A stretch of 64,000 nucleotides of DNA from Agarophyton chilense (GCA_030374765.1 JARGXX010000026.1:62001-126000), one strand, 5' to 3'; positions 1 to 11,660 are shown, counted from the stretch's first letter. Notes: a model not told the origin generated them from the sequence alone. Numbers and translations: made by a program.

Positions 1-728
1 TCATCACAAAAGCTTCATCTACAGCTGAAAAAGATCACTAATCAATATTTCGGCAGCCCGTGAAACTTAAGAAAGAAGTGCAATATTTGCAATTGGATTT
101 GTGAAATCTGAAAACAAGCCTGCCGAAATTTTTACGAAGTAAACAATGGACGCAGCCTATAGAAATATTTAAAATACCAACCAGTGTCATCACAAAACTG
201 AGCAAAGGATAATACATCAATATGCTTGAACAATTGTTTCGTTTAGAAAAAGAAAAGTACGAATGTTAAGGACGTCTCGCGAGAGAAGGATATTGAATTT
301 CAACAACGAAACCTGTTTTAGGCAGTTGCATAGGTTGCACTACAATTCTTGGAAAAAATCACACTAGTGGAATTTAAAGATGGATAAACACGAAAAAGAA
401 ATTTTTAGTCATATGAATTTGTATCCTAATCTGACAGACGTAAAACTAGAATTACATTGCGTACTTGGCGCAGTAGAGACCCACCCAATCTCCCAGCCAC
501 CATGAAAGAGCTCAGAATGAGAGAACTTCTTTTCTTGTCCGACAACTATCCATCAACAACCGTTAGCCCGTTCATCACGGCCTTCTTCATCAGCATCACC
601 ATCCTTCCCGTCCGTCTTGTTTCTCTTTCAAATTCTGCAACGCGTATGCCGAATCCGCTGCATTCTACTTCACGTACACCGAATCACCCTTTGCACAACA
701 ATAGAGGATTCAAGCATCGGAAAACTTC
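1..728. other. Spacer, nothing recognised
   Basis: AT-rich spacer. I see no convincing coding frame, RNA gene or repeat structure. Short open frames from about 457 to 937 overlap each other on both strands, and only the plus-strand frame beginning near 729 continues into a recognisable domain. Confidence 0.5.
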
Positions 729-1555
729 TTGAGAATATCGCAGACTGGTATGCCACGTACCACAGAAGTAGCAGTCACACGAAAAATGAACGAGGATTTG
801 GTGCCACTTTTCGTGAGCTGGGCCGATCTCACGAAAAATATTTCGTATGTCTCCACCATGCTGAAAATCAACTCAGTTCCATCTCTCCGCCAACCCAACA
901 TGGCTTTCGAGGAGCATGCATCTCCCATTCCTCCCAACCCTGCTCACATTCCTTCTCCCACACCACCAGCATCGCTCGCTTCCATTCCTACAAAACAGAG
1001 CCCCCTTCCCGCCACCAACGAAAGGAAGAAGCTGAAGCGCTTTCGTTTCACAGACTCGTACGACACTGGCCTACTTAAGGTCTTCTCGGAAACTAGAGCC
1101 CACCTTCCGGAGTGGGGCAAGGCAGAAGCGCTGTACGAAAAGTGCTAAAAATCGTTCTCCCACAATATCCTAGTTCGACGTTCGACCACTCTCATTGCCC
1201 CTCGTCTAAAACCATTTATGGTAGATTCAAGAGATTGGTATCACAACGCCGGCGGGTGGTTCGCTGAAATAACAGCGCATCTGGGATCGTCGAGAACGTG
1301 AAGGAGAAGGACCAGGTTTTCGACGACCTCATTCTCGAGATGGATGAAAAAGAGGAGGCACTTCAGGTAGAGAAGGAAGAACAGTCAGGGCAGGAGAAAA
1401 GCTTATGTTCTGCAGAATCGGCTATTCATGAGGCAGCATTAAACAGGGGTTGTTGGTCTGATGCGGGTTCTAGTTGTGCGAATGATATGGCTACTGTTAG
1501 CAAACTGCCGTCATCGACCAAAGAAACGCAAGCTCCACGCCCTCGGTTTGGATGA
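729..1555 (+). pseudogene. Myb/SANT-like DNA-binding protein, frameshifted relic
   Basis: Two overlapping frames read together as one protein. The first (729-1148) has a Pro/Ser-rich N-terminus and then the start of a Myb/SANT-like helix region (RFTDSYDTGLLKVFSETRAH). After about 1140 the homologous reading continues in a different frame from 1142, through IYGRFKRLVSQRRR, which is the usual third-helix 'RFK.LV..RR' pattern of Myb/SANT-like domains. An in-frame TGA follows at 1265-1267, then an acidic segment (KEKDQVFDDLILEMDEKEE) to 1555. One single-base indel and one nonsense codon therefore break it. Proteins of this layout are sequence-specific DNA-binding regulators or accessory proteins of DNA transposons; which applies here is unknown. 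The domain assignment is by pattern only. Confidence 0.5.
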
Positions 1556-2077
1556 TTTCGTTTCATCTCTTCTCATGAAAGCGGCTTTCTTGGCGCTTTG
1601 TACAGCTCTATGCGTGTCGCAACCATGACAGAAAATTTTGAGAAACCTCTTGAGGATGGTCCTGACCCGCACCCCGTCGACCGGCAAGAAGTGCTCCGAG
1701 CCAATCGCATAGAACTCATCGATGATTTCTTGATCTTGCCATTGTTCGGTTTCCGCGATGGCTTTGACTAATTTCATAAGGTATATACACTATCTTTTTC
1801 CATTCTTCGTCATCATACGTGCACTTCAATCCAACACAACGCGACTGACCATTTGTTTTTGACTCCACCTCCCTGTCCTGCCTAAGCAGATAGACTCCCG
1901 CCGCGCACTCAAGCACACATCCGTCTCCATCTACATCATCAATGCTACAAATGATTTTTCTTCGACCATATATGTGGCGCCAACCTGCCGAAAAACCAAG
2001 ACATAGCGTCCGCACCAGTTTTGTTGAACGTTCTCGACCACTATTTTCTTCTTGCAGTAGCTAGCTCCGCTTAATTG
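1556..2077. other. Unassigned DNA beside the transposon
   Basis: Two short overlapping minus-strand frames (2015-1716 and 1777-1511) share the idea of one frameshifted protein around the segment CTYDDEEWKKIVY, but I do not recognise it and nothing else supports a gene. No RNA gene or repeat seen. Confidence 0.3.
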
Positions 2078-2086
2078 TGATACCCC

Positions 2087-2114
2087 TTCTGGTCGCTCCC
2101 CAACCGTCTCTCAA
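2087..2114 (+). repeat. MULE left terminal inverted repeat
   Basis: Begins TTCTGGTCGC and ends CGTCTCTCAA. It is identical over 28 of 28 bases to the reverse complement of 7386-7413. Confidence 0.85.
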
Positions 2115-2122
2115 TGGGCAGT

Positions 2123-2150
2123 GCCGACCACGCCGTGTGTTTTCGGCTCT
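2123..2150 (+). repeat. 28-bp direct repeat, copy 1
   Basis: Begins GCCGACCACGCCGTGT and ends TTTTCGGCTCT. It matches 7684-7711 at 27 of 28 bases in the same orientation. Copy 1 lies just inside the left end of the MULE; copy 2 lies about 270 bp outside the right end. Confidence 0.8.
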
Positions 2151-2414
2151 TTACAGTATTCCCTAGAAAGTAGCTCAGTTCGATGCGCTGCTAATTCCAT
2201 GGAACCCCAGTAAAACAACGCGCGTGTACATAGCGAACACTTTGACTCGCGATTTCCGCGTCTCACCTCTCGTGGCTGGGGACGGGCTCACGACGGGATC
2301 TCTGAAGAACAAGAGTATGTATTTTGACCTTTCTCACGCGTTGAAGTACTTTGCTGAAGTGCGGAGTTCCACTAGCGAGGAAATCTCAAAAGGTTTTCAT
2401 TCTTAATCTACATG

Positions 2415-2933
2415 TTAGTGAGAAGAGATGCTTTTTACAATGCGCAATTCTTTCATTTGCGCGTCTTTGAAGGCTTTTCTTGCTTTTTCGTTCATTGTGC
2501 TTGTCACAGAGTCCTGGCATGAATGTGAAATGTATGGAAAAGACTGAGGAATGATACTTTTCCGTAGTAAAGGAATCTGAGAGGTGTTTCGAGAAAAAGA
2601 GTCAACTTCAGACTCGGTTTCGCGACAAATTCGGGCTTTATTTACAATGAACTTCTCAGTGAAACTTTGCTTTCGCTTTTTTGGATTCACTGATGTATAA
2701 TCGGGTGGTCAAATAGTTGACATGGACTCATGAGTGCATTTGTCGTACCAATTGATTTGTTGATCTTTTGCATTGCTCTCCTGCCCTCCAGTGATATCGA
2801 CTTCTTCATGAATAGCAAAGCTTGAAATTTTCAAATCAACAAGCCGTTCAACTGCTTTTGTAAGAAGAGCTTCGACTCTTTCTGAAGCTAGAGGCCCAGA
2901 TCCGGATGCCGAGCGATGGAGTTTATCGTACAA
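2415..2933 (-). pseudogene. Two short ORF fragments at the 3' end of the MULE
   Basis: Two minus-strand frames (2933-2709, 74 codons; 2690-2415, 91 codons) lie downstream of the SWIM-like motif. Both are polar; the second begins with a basic stretch (NPKKRKQSFTEKF). They could be the C-terminal tail of the transposase or a second element gene. I recognise no domain in either. Confidence 0.3.
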
Positions 2934-3233
2934 CGCTTTCCCATTGGCTTCTTTGATATTTGTTCGTACTTCTTTCTCAGCCGCCTTTTGAATGAAAGCA
3001 TCGACGTCTATTATCTAGGTGCTTGTACCTTTCCTAGCATTTTGAAGCTTTTCCTTCAGCGCCTTCACATCAAAAACTCCGCATTTCTTTCGCAGCTTGC
3101 ATACAATATCGAAACAAAGCCCCTTTTGGCTTGACTTCGAGTAGGTATCAAAAAATGTTTCGATTTCAATCTATTCATAAAGAAATTTTCTAAGTTCAGG
3201 TATAATTAGTATATATTAAATGTACGAAAAAGC

Positions 3234-6192
3234 ACATCTCATTATGTTCCTACATGGGAAACAAATGGACTCCATCTTCTTGCAGTCATGTCTCGCTACC
3301 AGCGGGCTCTCTCCGCCTTCATCTTCAACAGTTTCTTTCCGTGCGAAGATCACTTTCAAAGGCGTAGATGGTCTGGGAAAGTCTAAGTTTTCCAGCTTAC
3401 GAATAAGATGAACACTCCAAGTGAGTTCGAATCAAGCAACAGACCCAATTCTAGACCCGTCGTTCAATTGAAGTTCAGACCAGTGCACATCTTATAATGC
3501 GGACAAGTAGGCACGTTGGACACCGTAATTGTTTGATGCATCTAAACCAATCTCCTTAAACTTCGTGGGAGCGTAGCTGGTACACTCTGATTTGTGCTCA
3601 TCAAGAATTTTGGGAGGAATTGGCGAGCGGCAATCGCGAAGAGAACGATAAAGTGAGGTCAGTGCCGTCATCGAACGTATTCTAGACTACTTACGAGCCT
3701 GTGTTTGTTTTCGTGTTAACATCTTAAGATGCTTTGGAATGACGCTGAATGGGACTGTTTGGGCTAGAACATACGCCCGATAACCGGAATTTGACGCCTC
3801 TGTGTATCCCGTTCCTTGAAAAAGAAACAATTTCTGGACGGAGAAATTGCGGAAACAAGCCACGAGCGGTTGGTGTCTACTCATATATATATGTTAATTA
3901 AACAAACTGAATGCTTATTCGTGAACCTGGTAATGTTCTTTGATACGAACTCAGGACGCCGTTTGGTGAAGATGAAGGGTGTTTCAGACGTTCTCAAATT
4001 AAACAAAAATTTTGACATATCATCGCACTAAGTACCTCTTCCGATGTGGCGACACAAAGCAACTACATTTTTAAGTTGGTTCTGGTTAACGTGCCAATCA
4101 TCCAGTACAATAAAGGATTTCTCGAAGACTTTTTCGGTCGCGGCGATACAGGCAGCACTGTGGTCCATGGAAATTAGTGCAGGGGGGAAAGGTATCATTG
4201 CCTTAAACCGCGTTAAAAAATTTAAAACGTCAGCCCCAGTCTCCCTCGCTGCTGATCCCCGTAAAGAAGATTCAGTTGAAAACGTCATTAGCTCTCCTGT
4301 TGATCGTGAAAAGAGGAAACCCATAGCGGTTTGCGACAGATTTACAATCCAAAGATATACCAGGCACAACACCGAATGCTTTATAGTCTTCGACGCATTC
4401 CTTAATCGGCCAAACTGCATTTCAATATACATTTCTGGAGGACACGGTTGTCGCCTACAACCACAGAATACCGTTGAACGTCCTTCTTGCCTACAAAGAT
4501 AGAAGTCATACATCGTAGATTGTATTCTATGCTTTTTGCAATATACCGCACTTCTCAGACTACATCAAGACTTAGAGCATTAACCGGAATGCTTCTGAAG
4601 TAAGAGATGATATCTGCCTTGAAACAGTCGTCCACCTGCATCTCGTCCTCTGCGATGTCTCCCTTTCCCTCAGAATCGTTGGACTTTTGGTTCTCAGCAG
4701 GTAACTTTTCGCTCCTAGTTTCCCCTCCAGTACCGTATGTTGTCAGAACCTCCCTGGTTTCTTCCATGCCCGAGACGTGAGAGAGCTCTAAGGGCACATC
4801 CTCGCCCTCATCGATGTAAACAAAACGCTGTACGAGGTCTAAGTCATTGATGTCCCCAAGCTCTGAATGTTTTTCCATTCCCTCCTTGTGGCATTCAATT
4901 CTAGATAAACCCGAGTTAAGGGTATCACGTTCAAAAGAATTGAACTGTAACACAGGGATCTTCACCATACGGGATGTATCCTGTTCTTCCTCTGACCGCG
5001 ATTTCGTAAATATTGCGTTGTCAATATCAGCGCAGCTGAAGTCACTGACGTCGTACCCCCTGCCATGAACGACGTCTGCGACATCATATTCAGAGCCAAC
5101 ACGAACTAACACATCTTGTACTGGACGGGGTAATAATCTCGTAGGCTTTCGTAGATTACCTTTTTTAGTCATCGTTCCACATGGTTTTGCGATTTCAATT
5201 GCGGTATGAACCATGTCAATCGGCCTTAATGTTCCCTATTTTCAAATAACACCATCTTTAAATAGATCCAATGCATTGTAAGTGTGTTTTTGTATTTGCA
5301 AGCCCACAGTCGTTTTTGGGAAGCACTTTTGGTAAAGGGAATCCCAATAACACACCCCTTTTCCGCTTTCCTTGTGTTTCCAAGTCTGAAATATTCTTGT
5401 CATCGTATTCTTCAGAGCCTCGTATCTCGGGACCAAAGTGATCTCGGAGAACTTCGTGGGGTTGTGTAAATGCTTGAGATTAACATCTACGGTCCATTTT
5501 TTTGTAACACTCTTTAAAGAAACCATGACAGTAGAACTGAATCTATGGTTCCTGTTCTGAATACATCTGCATCTTGCGTTGATGAGGGGACCACCCTTTT
5601 TCGCTCTCTTCACGAGATATAGGACGTAGTGGAGCCCATTCATAAAGCCTTTTGTGAGCGCTATAGTGGAGAGAAGCTCTAACACATCTTGGACCTCTCC
5701 AATTAGATTTCCACCCTTGTAGCGTGCCTCATCTTTAAAAACAGACACAGAACTGTCAATTAGATCGCTCTCTACACGCTCTAATCCACTAGAGCCATGT
5801 TTAGAAAACACATTTTCCAATACGTCATAAAGAACCGATTGTACAACACTGTAGTTATCTTCAATCGTTCTTTTCCGTTTCGGCTTTCGAGGAGGGAAGA
5901 GAGGCCTGTTGTCATTCAAGTAACGAACTTTTGTCCTTACTTGCTCACGAACCTTTCGTCGACGAGGTAGATGCAGAGACTGCAATGCAATGCTGTCGAA
6001 ATCGTCCATATCTCCGTCATCCTCAGGGTCTACTTTTTGTTCCAGCTCAACGCTTGGGCAAACCCTCTCAAAGTCGAGAACCTCGCGTAATGTTTCTATT
6101 TTTTTGATAATTTCCGGCATAATCTCTGTGGCTTTTGACTTAATTGCAAGACTACACGTTAACGGATCCAAACTCGCTCTCCCATTAATCAC
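3234..6192 (-). pseudogene. MULE transposase, broken into several frames
   Basis: Reading 6192 to 5242: a 316-codon frame with a basic stretch (PPRKPKRKRT, about residues 100-109) and a zinc-finger-like pattern at residues 208-243 (CRC, then W..D...KHLH), resembling the FAR1/WRKY-GCM1 finger found in MULEs. A same-frame acidic segment follows (5214-4555) after two stop codons. The catalytic core is split: the first Asp is in ISLDCKSVANRYGFPLF (codon 4347-4349), the second in ALISMDHSAACIAATEKVF followed by DDWHVNQ (codon 4163-4165, frame 4513-4028), and the Glu is in GYTEASNSGY (codon 3798-3800, frame 3884-3687). A SWIM-like zinc motif (DCKKMESICFPCRNIM) lies at 3234-3293, with Asn where SWIM normally has His. 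The family cuts and pastes DNA through this DDE triad. Here at least three frameshifts or stops inactivate it. Confidence 0.75.
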
Positions 6193-6411
6193 AGAACTCG
6201 TAGTGACGACAGGCCTAAATCAAATCAGAACAGTTTTCAGGCTCTCAAATTTAAAGTTTGACCTTTTTAAAACCGGGTGGCGCAATTTCTTCAGTCGAGA
6301 AAGACAATCATCACGAAGTTGGAAACAATCCTCCCGATGTTGAAGGCGATACTCGGACAGCATAGTTTCAGAGACATTGCTTGTATTGAAGTGCTGAGAG
6401 GCAAGAAATAT

Positions 6412-6786
6412 TTAAAGAACATAGCTCCCGATAGACATCCAACGATAAAACTCTGAAAGTTGTGAGCTACATCCAGATTTGTATGTGATTTTAGTCGCAA
6501 ACCCTGTGTTCTCAGCAAATTCGGTTGCAATTGAAATCACATAGCGACCACAACTGAATCCGCCCTTTTGCTGTTTATATGCTTCAAGATCGAGCATATA
6601 TAGTCCTTTTTCGAAAAACTCGCGGGAAACTTTCCGTGTAGTAGAGTCAACTCGAAAGCCTTTTTGAAGAAAGCCATCACTTTCTTCTGACACGACCGCC
6701 TCAAACTGTTTCCGAAGTATGCAGTAGGTTGTCTTCGGCGAGATGTATAACGCCCGATAAATTTCTTCCCGATGAGAACACCCCAA
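6412..6786 (-). CDS. Unrecognised ORF inside the MULE
   Basis: A 124-codon minus-strand frame upstream of the transposase zinc finger and in the same frame as it (both end in frame with 6192). It contains GCSHREEIYRALYISPKTTY and several Cys and Tyr residues. It may be the N-terminal part of the transposase, now cut off by stop codons between 6412 and 6192, or a separate accessory protein. I recognise no domain. Confidence 0.35.
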   Translation of the reverse strand: MGCSHREEIYRALYISPKTTYCILRKQFEAVVSEESDGFLQKGFRVDSTTRKVSREFFEKGLYMLDLEAYKQQKGGFSCGRYVISIATEFAENTGFATKITYKSGCSSQLSEFYRWMSIGSYVL

Positions 6787-7073
6787 TTCTTATTGTCTAA
6801 ATTAAGCGGAACCAGAATGGTGTGAATTGATTGTGAATCGTCACCAACATTCTGTAAAAACGACTTACGTAGAAGTTTTAGGTTTTACTTGAGCTGTTAT
6901 GGGGCAGTTTGAACACGCTTCGCATAAGAAGACAAAGATACGCCTGTGTCACAAGGGCAAATGGAGACGCCTTGAAGCGGCTTCATGTCCATTAAAGAGG
7001 ACGTGGTTAAATCGGCACAAAGCTTTGCTCCTTTGAAAGAGATGTGGAAGAATGAAATTGGAGTTTCATGTCG

Positions 7074-7442
7074 CTATTGAGCTCTTACGATAGGATAAGT
7101 GTAATTATGAAGGATTTGAAATCTATTTGAATCATCAGTGAGCGTAAGCCTTCCCAATCTTTCAAGGTTTGTATGAAACCTTCTACAAATGTTTGAAATT
7201 GTTTCATCCTGATCAGATGCAAGCAATATGTTGAAATGTAGATGTTCTGCTTCGAAAAGTGCCAGAATGCTAGCAATACATGATTTAAATACCCTAACGT
7301 ACTTTCTTTGTTTTGGAATAGTGATAAGGTTACTTTCGTTGGCACTGTTCATTGAGAGACAGTTGAAGAGTGACTGCGAGCGACTTTGAGAGACGGTTGG
7401 GGAGCGACCAGAATAGGTATTTAAATGAAGCGGAGCCAGCAA
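7074..7442 (-). CDS. Unrecognised ORF crossing the right end of the MULE
   Basis: A 122-codon frame that overlaps the right terminal inverted repeat (7386-7413), so its first codons lie outside the element. It has a Ser-rich start and no pattern I recognise. A gene that crosses a transposon end is unusual, so this is quite possibly a chance frame. Confidence 0.2.
   Translation of the reverse strand: MLAPLHLNTYSGRSPTVSQSRSQSLFNCLSMNSANESNLITIPKQRKYVRVFKSCIASILALFEAEHLHFNILLASDQDETISNICRRFHTNLERLGRLTLTDDSNRFQILHNYTYPIVRAQ
7386..7413 (-). repeat. MULE right terminal inverted repeat
   Basis: Reverse complement of 2087-2114 with no mismatch over 28 bases. Confidence 0.85.
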
Positions 7443-9132
7443 CTGGGAGAAGAAGCTAGCGCTAGTTTGAATTTGGAGTGGAAACCAATGTCAAATTGTG
7501 CTCAGGAGCTGACAATGTTTACGTGATCTCGCTATTGTTTGACATATCTGTGGCTAATTGGTGGTTAGCCTCATAGATGTTGAGGCCACCATTGCTATAG
7601 GCGGAAATGCGAGGTAGGCTAGTGGTACTATTTTGGTGGGTTCCAGATGTTGAGGCAAACCCTCTCACTGGCTTCGCCCACACGCCGACCACGCCGTGTA
7701 TTTTCGGCTCTAGTCGCCTTACTCAAAGCAGAACGTATTTGCTTTTCTTACTGAATTTGTGGCTCTAAATTAATATTCCTTTTACAGCCCTACCTCCAAA
7801 TAAAAGCTTCATTACCATATTAGTGGAGCGCAACTGTAGAACAGATGGGCTTTCCTTACGTTAACACACACGAAGCGGCGCGCGTTTCACTCGTGCGTTC
7901 CACACGCCTCAAAGTTTTTGCAGCTTTTATATATGTAGGTCCCGTAATGCGTCCAGTTTTCCAGAATTGCTGGAACACACGTTTATGGAGTGCCAGCAGG
8001 GTTTGCACTCCATATTTTACCGCTGGCTTCAAAAGCCATAATAGCGCATTAGGGAAACTTATCTAGATGTTATATTTTTATTGGTTATTGTGCTGCTTAA
8101 AACGCTGCTAGCAGCGAATAGAGGAACCTAGAAGCACATAGTAGTTACTATCGAGTAGTAATGCGTTTCAGCTCCGTTTTGGAGGTTTTAGATCTCTATA
8201 AAAAGGGCTTTGGTGTCTCTTAAAATTCTCCTAAACGACGTAAACTAACAATTGACACCTAAAAAACTATTTTTCTTTGGCTTTGAGCCGTTCAACTTTA
8301 TCAAAAGGTAAGGCGTCTGCCTTCTGGGGCCTGGTGAGGTGACTGCCGCTGGAAAAGTGACCCCATACATTATAAAAATATGTGGGGCGTTTGCCGCAGT
8401 GCATGGATCTAATGAGGCGTTTGCAGTTGAGCACAGCACCCCATGTCAGCCCATCGAATTGGTTAAAGCGCTTTCAGCATAGAAGAGATACAGTATGTTT
8501 GTATCACCGGTACTCGGTTGTTTTCGATAACCCGCACAGAGTGAAAAGCCTGTGCTAGTCGTGAAGGCTCGTTAGAGATCTGGGATCTAGTACTGAACGG
8601 GAAGCTGTCACAAGTGGTGCTGCATATCCCTTCTTGTAAATGTCCAGCTTCGAGTATAGCGCGAATACATATATTTTTGTTGTTACCTCTTCTCTGGAAA
8701 CCTTGTATGGATTCTACACGTCTGCTTCTGGTTAACGAAGAAGTGGGAAGGCTGAAGAAATCGTTACACAGACCATGTCATAACCTCACACCACTGTTCC
8801 ACAGTTTGCGAAAGCGTGTCAAACAGCTGCTACTTCAGTTCACACTGTCATGTCTCACGCCTTTCGCCCTCAGCGTCGCTGTTTCCATCCCCAAAGCCCC
8901 CAAAAACGGAACGCAACATTTCACACCACCACACCGAGCACAGAGTCACTAACCCCCCGTTTTCGCTCCTCTCGTCGTTCTCGTCACTGTATTCGTTGCA
9001 TGACTGCTCGCATGCGCTTCCAAAATATGACGTGGAATCACTACTACTACGACTACTACTACAAGGATGCGAGCTGTCGGGTTCACTGCTTTCAACGCCT
9101 GCGTCGCCTGCGCCGCCATGCCCCTCATCGCT
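7419..9132. other. Spacer with a short (ACT)n run, no gene supported
   Basis: Apart from the direct repeat at 7684-7711, I see no gene. Short frames occur on both strands from 8614, overlapping each other, with Ser/Thr/His-rich translations typical of non-coding sequence. A trinucleotide run of ACT/TAC type lies at about 9040-9066. Confidence 0.5.
7684..7711 (+). repeat. 28-bp direct repeat, copy 2
   Basis: Differs from copy 1 (2123-2150) by one base. It lies outside the MULE as bounded by its inverted repeats. The flanks of the two copies show no further similarity that I can see. Confidence 0.8.
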
Positions 9133-10934
9133 TCATGCAACGTCTGTTTTCTCCGACGCCATGCCGCCGAGCAACGCAGAGTCCCCTGCACAAGGGCAAC
9201 TGACGACGTTTGCGTTTGTCTCACTTTTGTCGTCTGCTTTGTCATCATGCTTATCGCTCCCAGAGGCGAGAACCGACGGCTCCCGCGACATTTCTTCCTC
9301 AAATACCGACTCAATTGATGCATCACAGCCGCAACCTCCTGCGCTACTTGCCCCGTCGTCATGGGCTTGCTTATGATGACCGTTTCTATCTGCGTTGGCC
9401 ACCTGCTCCGATGCAGGCCTAGAGTCAGTCACAAAATCACGCCAGGAATGCGACGCACCGTCTTTTTCACTACTGTCGCTTTTGTCATCGACCACGTTGT
9501 GATTTTTATCGCTTTGGCCACTCACCACCTGCCCGGCTGGCGCCCTGGCGCAGGACGACGAAGCATTTGATGATTTGTGGACTGCGAGGCCACACCCCAT
9601 CTCGCATGCCATGAGCTTTCGTCGTCTTCCCTGCTCTCTGCCTAACCCTAACTGCCTATATTTCCATCATTTTCCTGCTTCTTCAAACGCTCCTCTGTGT
9701 CGTCCGAATCGTTAGAGTGGCGCGTTGAGCTCGCTGCACAAGTACATCCCTCGCTACTTTTTCACAAAGCATTGTGGGATTCACTTTGGAAGCTACGCCC
9801 AGATAGTGCGCCCGTTGATGAAGTGCGGTGGCTTCCTTGGTGGCCACTTTCCGCCTTGTCGGATGATGTATTCGAGTGGCTGGCGAAAAACTGTACGAAA
9901 CTGTCGTCCTGGAAGGTGACGTCCTCATTAACACGCATCCTTTCTATACTATCATCCTCTGTGCATTCGTGCAAACTGCCAGAGGTCATCACCACGTCCT
10001 CGTCGATGAAACTTTCTCCACATTCATCGCTGTCGCTTTGGTCGTGTTCAAAGGCAGAATTACTGAATTCGCTCGTGCCCAGACCAACATTCTTCACTTC
10101 AAGAGGCGCAGAGACATTTCCTGCATTCCTTTCATGCCCCAACTTTCTTTCAAGAATGTCACTTTGGCTCTTGTCTTCGTCACCTGACGAACTTAGACTA
10201 CGAAATCGGTCTTCAGAGCCCGTTCTAGCACCTGGCCCTCACCCCAGAGGCTCTGCCTGCTGTTCCTCATGTCCCACACGCACCTCGCTCCCGTTGCTTT
10301 CTGGTTGTGGCTCAACCGAAGAAAGTTGAGCAGGATAATGGTCATGCGGGCTGAGACCTGCCTTTCGAATCTCGACGGTTTCCACTTTAGCTGAAACGTC
10401 TTGTCTGTGGCTGCTGTTGCATCCAAAACAACACCGGACGGCTTTCCTAAAAGCCGAGCCAACAACCTTAAACGGCTGCAGTATCGAACGACGTATCATA
10501 TGGCGACGACGTCCAATATGCATGTGCTCGATTTGTTCGCCCCCTCCATTTTCCGGGGAGGCCAGAAAAGCTCTGCGTTTTTGTCCGATGGGCTCTGAAA
10601 AATGGGGCTGGTAAACTCCAGAGCGATCCACCAGCCCACTATTTGCGTTGATTCCATTCATTTCTGCTACGTCGTTTTTTTTGGTGCAAGACAGCTGATA
10701 CTTGATGGCCAAACTAAAGCTTTGCGAGTTCTTGTACAGAAAGAGCGTTTCGCCCTTGAGAGTTTTTCTTAAAAAATGAGGCTCCCAATACTTGACGAAA
10801 TGTGGTTCGCAAACAAATGGAATGAAAACGAGTGACGAAGAGTCCGATCGTTTGCAACGGCAGCAAAAAGGACTTGTTATAGCTCTGTGGTATGCGCACG
10901 GGTCTCTCGCATTTATGAGAGCGTGACTGTGCAT
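9133..10934 (-). CDS. Unrecognised acidic Ser/Asp-rich protein gene, interrupted
   Basis: Three minus-strand segments look like one gene. Segment 1 (10934-10239, 231 codons) contains KYWEPHFLRKTLKGETLFLY, weakly like the first strands of a PH domain, and a basic stretch IGRRRHMIRRS. An in-frame TGA at 10239-10241 ends it, but the same frame stays open to 9762 with Ser/Asp/Glu-rich sequence (RFRSLSSSGDEDKSQSDILE). Segment 3 (9612-9133) is in another frame and has the same acidic style (DDKSDSSEKDG). The stop lies in GGGGTGAGG, which could also be a splice donor, so an intron is an alternative to a nonsense mutation. The plus-strand frames here lack consistent composition. Function unknown. Confidence 0.4.
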
Positions 10935-11652
10935 TTCTCGAGCAAATTGAATTTGCTAGCGACTTTCCTAATAAAGAACGGGCTTGGTACATGGGCGATA
11001 AATCGCCGGTTCTTTGACCAGTGCTGCCAGAACATGAAATACCAGTCACTCAGATTATTTCACAAGAAATCGGAGAGAACCGCATTTGGCCTTACCTGCT
11101 GTGCAGCGATACCACATCTCGTCTAGAAGACTGCTTTTTCTTGATTGAGAGGTCTTGGAACAACTCGTGCCAAGCTTTTCATCCCAGACACTCACAATTC
11201 AGAAAACACCGGAGGTTTCCACATTGGAATGGTTGAGTGCTGGGTGCAGGTGACACCAAAACATACACACAAAAACTCTTCAAATTAAGCTTGCGATCAT
11301 TCCGAGTGTTGCTATACGAGCATGAGAAAAAAAAACTTTGTGCTCTCTTCAAGCTCGCCTCTCAAGCTAGCTAGCAAGTTAATGAAGAGTTGTGATCGGG
11401 CTGGCAATGTCGTCTGAATATGACAGGAACGTTTACCCTGACGGTCCTGCCATATTTGATCTGAACCGGACCGTATATTGCTGATACTTTACATACAGAC
11501 CACCGGACAATTACAGTACACTCGTATTTGGACCTTTTTTCTGCTGGGCAGATACCCTGTCTGGTTAGTGTGTGTTCAGCGAGCCCTCTCCTCCAGAACA
11601 GGGCCGTAAAGCTGGTGGAATTCTTGGGTGCACGCGTCGCTTCGAAAATGAG
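10935..11652. other. Spacer between the acidic gene and the 5S gene
   Basis: Nothing recognisable. Short frames on both strands near 10.9-11.25 kb show no domain or composition typical of coding DNA. Confidence 0.5.
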
Positions 11653-11660
11653 ATATAAGT
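11653..11660 (+). promoter_or_regulatory. TATA-like box upstream of 5S rRNA gene
   Basis: ATATAAGT lies about 25-32 bases before the first base of the 5S gene, where several eukaryotic 5S genes, notably those of plants, carry a TATA-like element that places the RNA polymerase III start. Inferred from position and sequence only. Confidence 0.5.

Larger units (their letters stand above)
2078..7418 (-). mobile_element. Mutator-like transposon (MULE), decayed
   Basis: The element is bounded by a perfect 28-bp terminal inverted repeat (2087-2114 and 7386-7413). The repeat extends outward to ATACC/GGTAT with two mismatches. Immediately outside, the 9-base flanks TTAATTGTG and TTAAATGAA match at 6 of 9 positions, a possible decayed 9-bp target duplication of the size MULEs make. 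Inside, on the minus strand, lie the parts of a MULE transposase in the expected order: zinc finger near 5.5 kb, DDE residues at 4.35, 4.16 and 3.80 kb, and a SWIM-like motif near 3.25 kb. Stop codons and frameshifts separate the parts, so the element cannot encode its own transposase now. The exact ends are uncertain by a few bases. Confidence 0.75.

Noticed and set aside
8614-9376. Several overlapping plus-strand frames as genes
   Set aside because: Low-complexity translations in more than one frame over the same DNA, with no motif; more likely shadows or spacer.
10680-10934. PH domain in the acidic minus-strand gene
   Set aside because: Only the first strands resemble the pattern; the invariant C-terminal Trp helix is missing, so I mention it only as a weak likeness.
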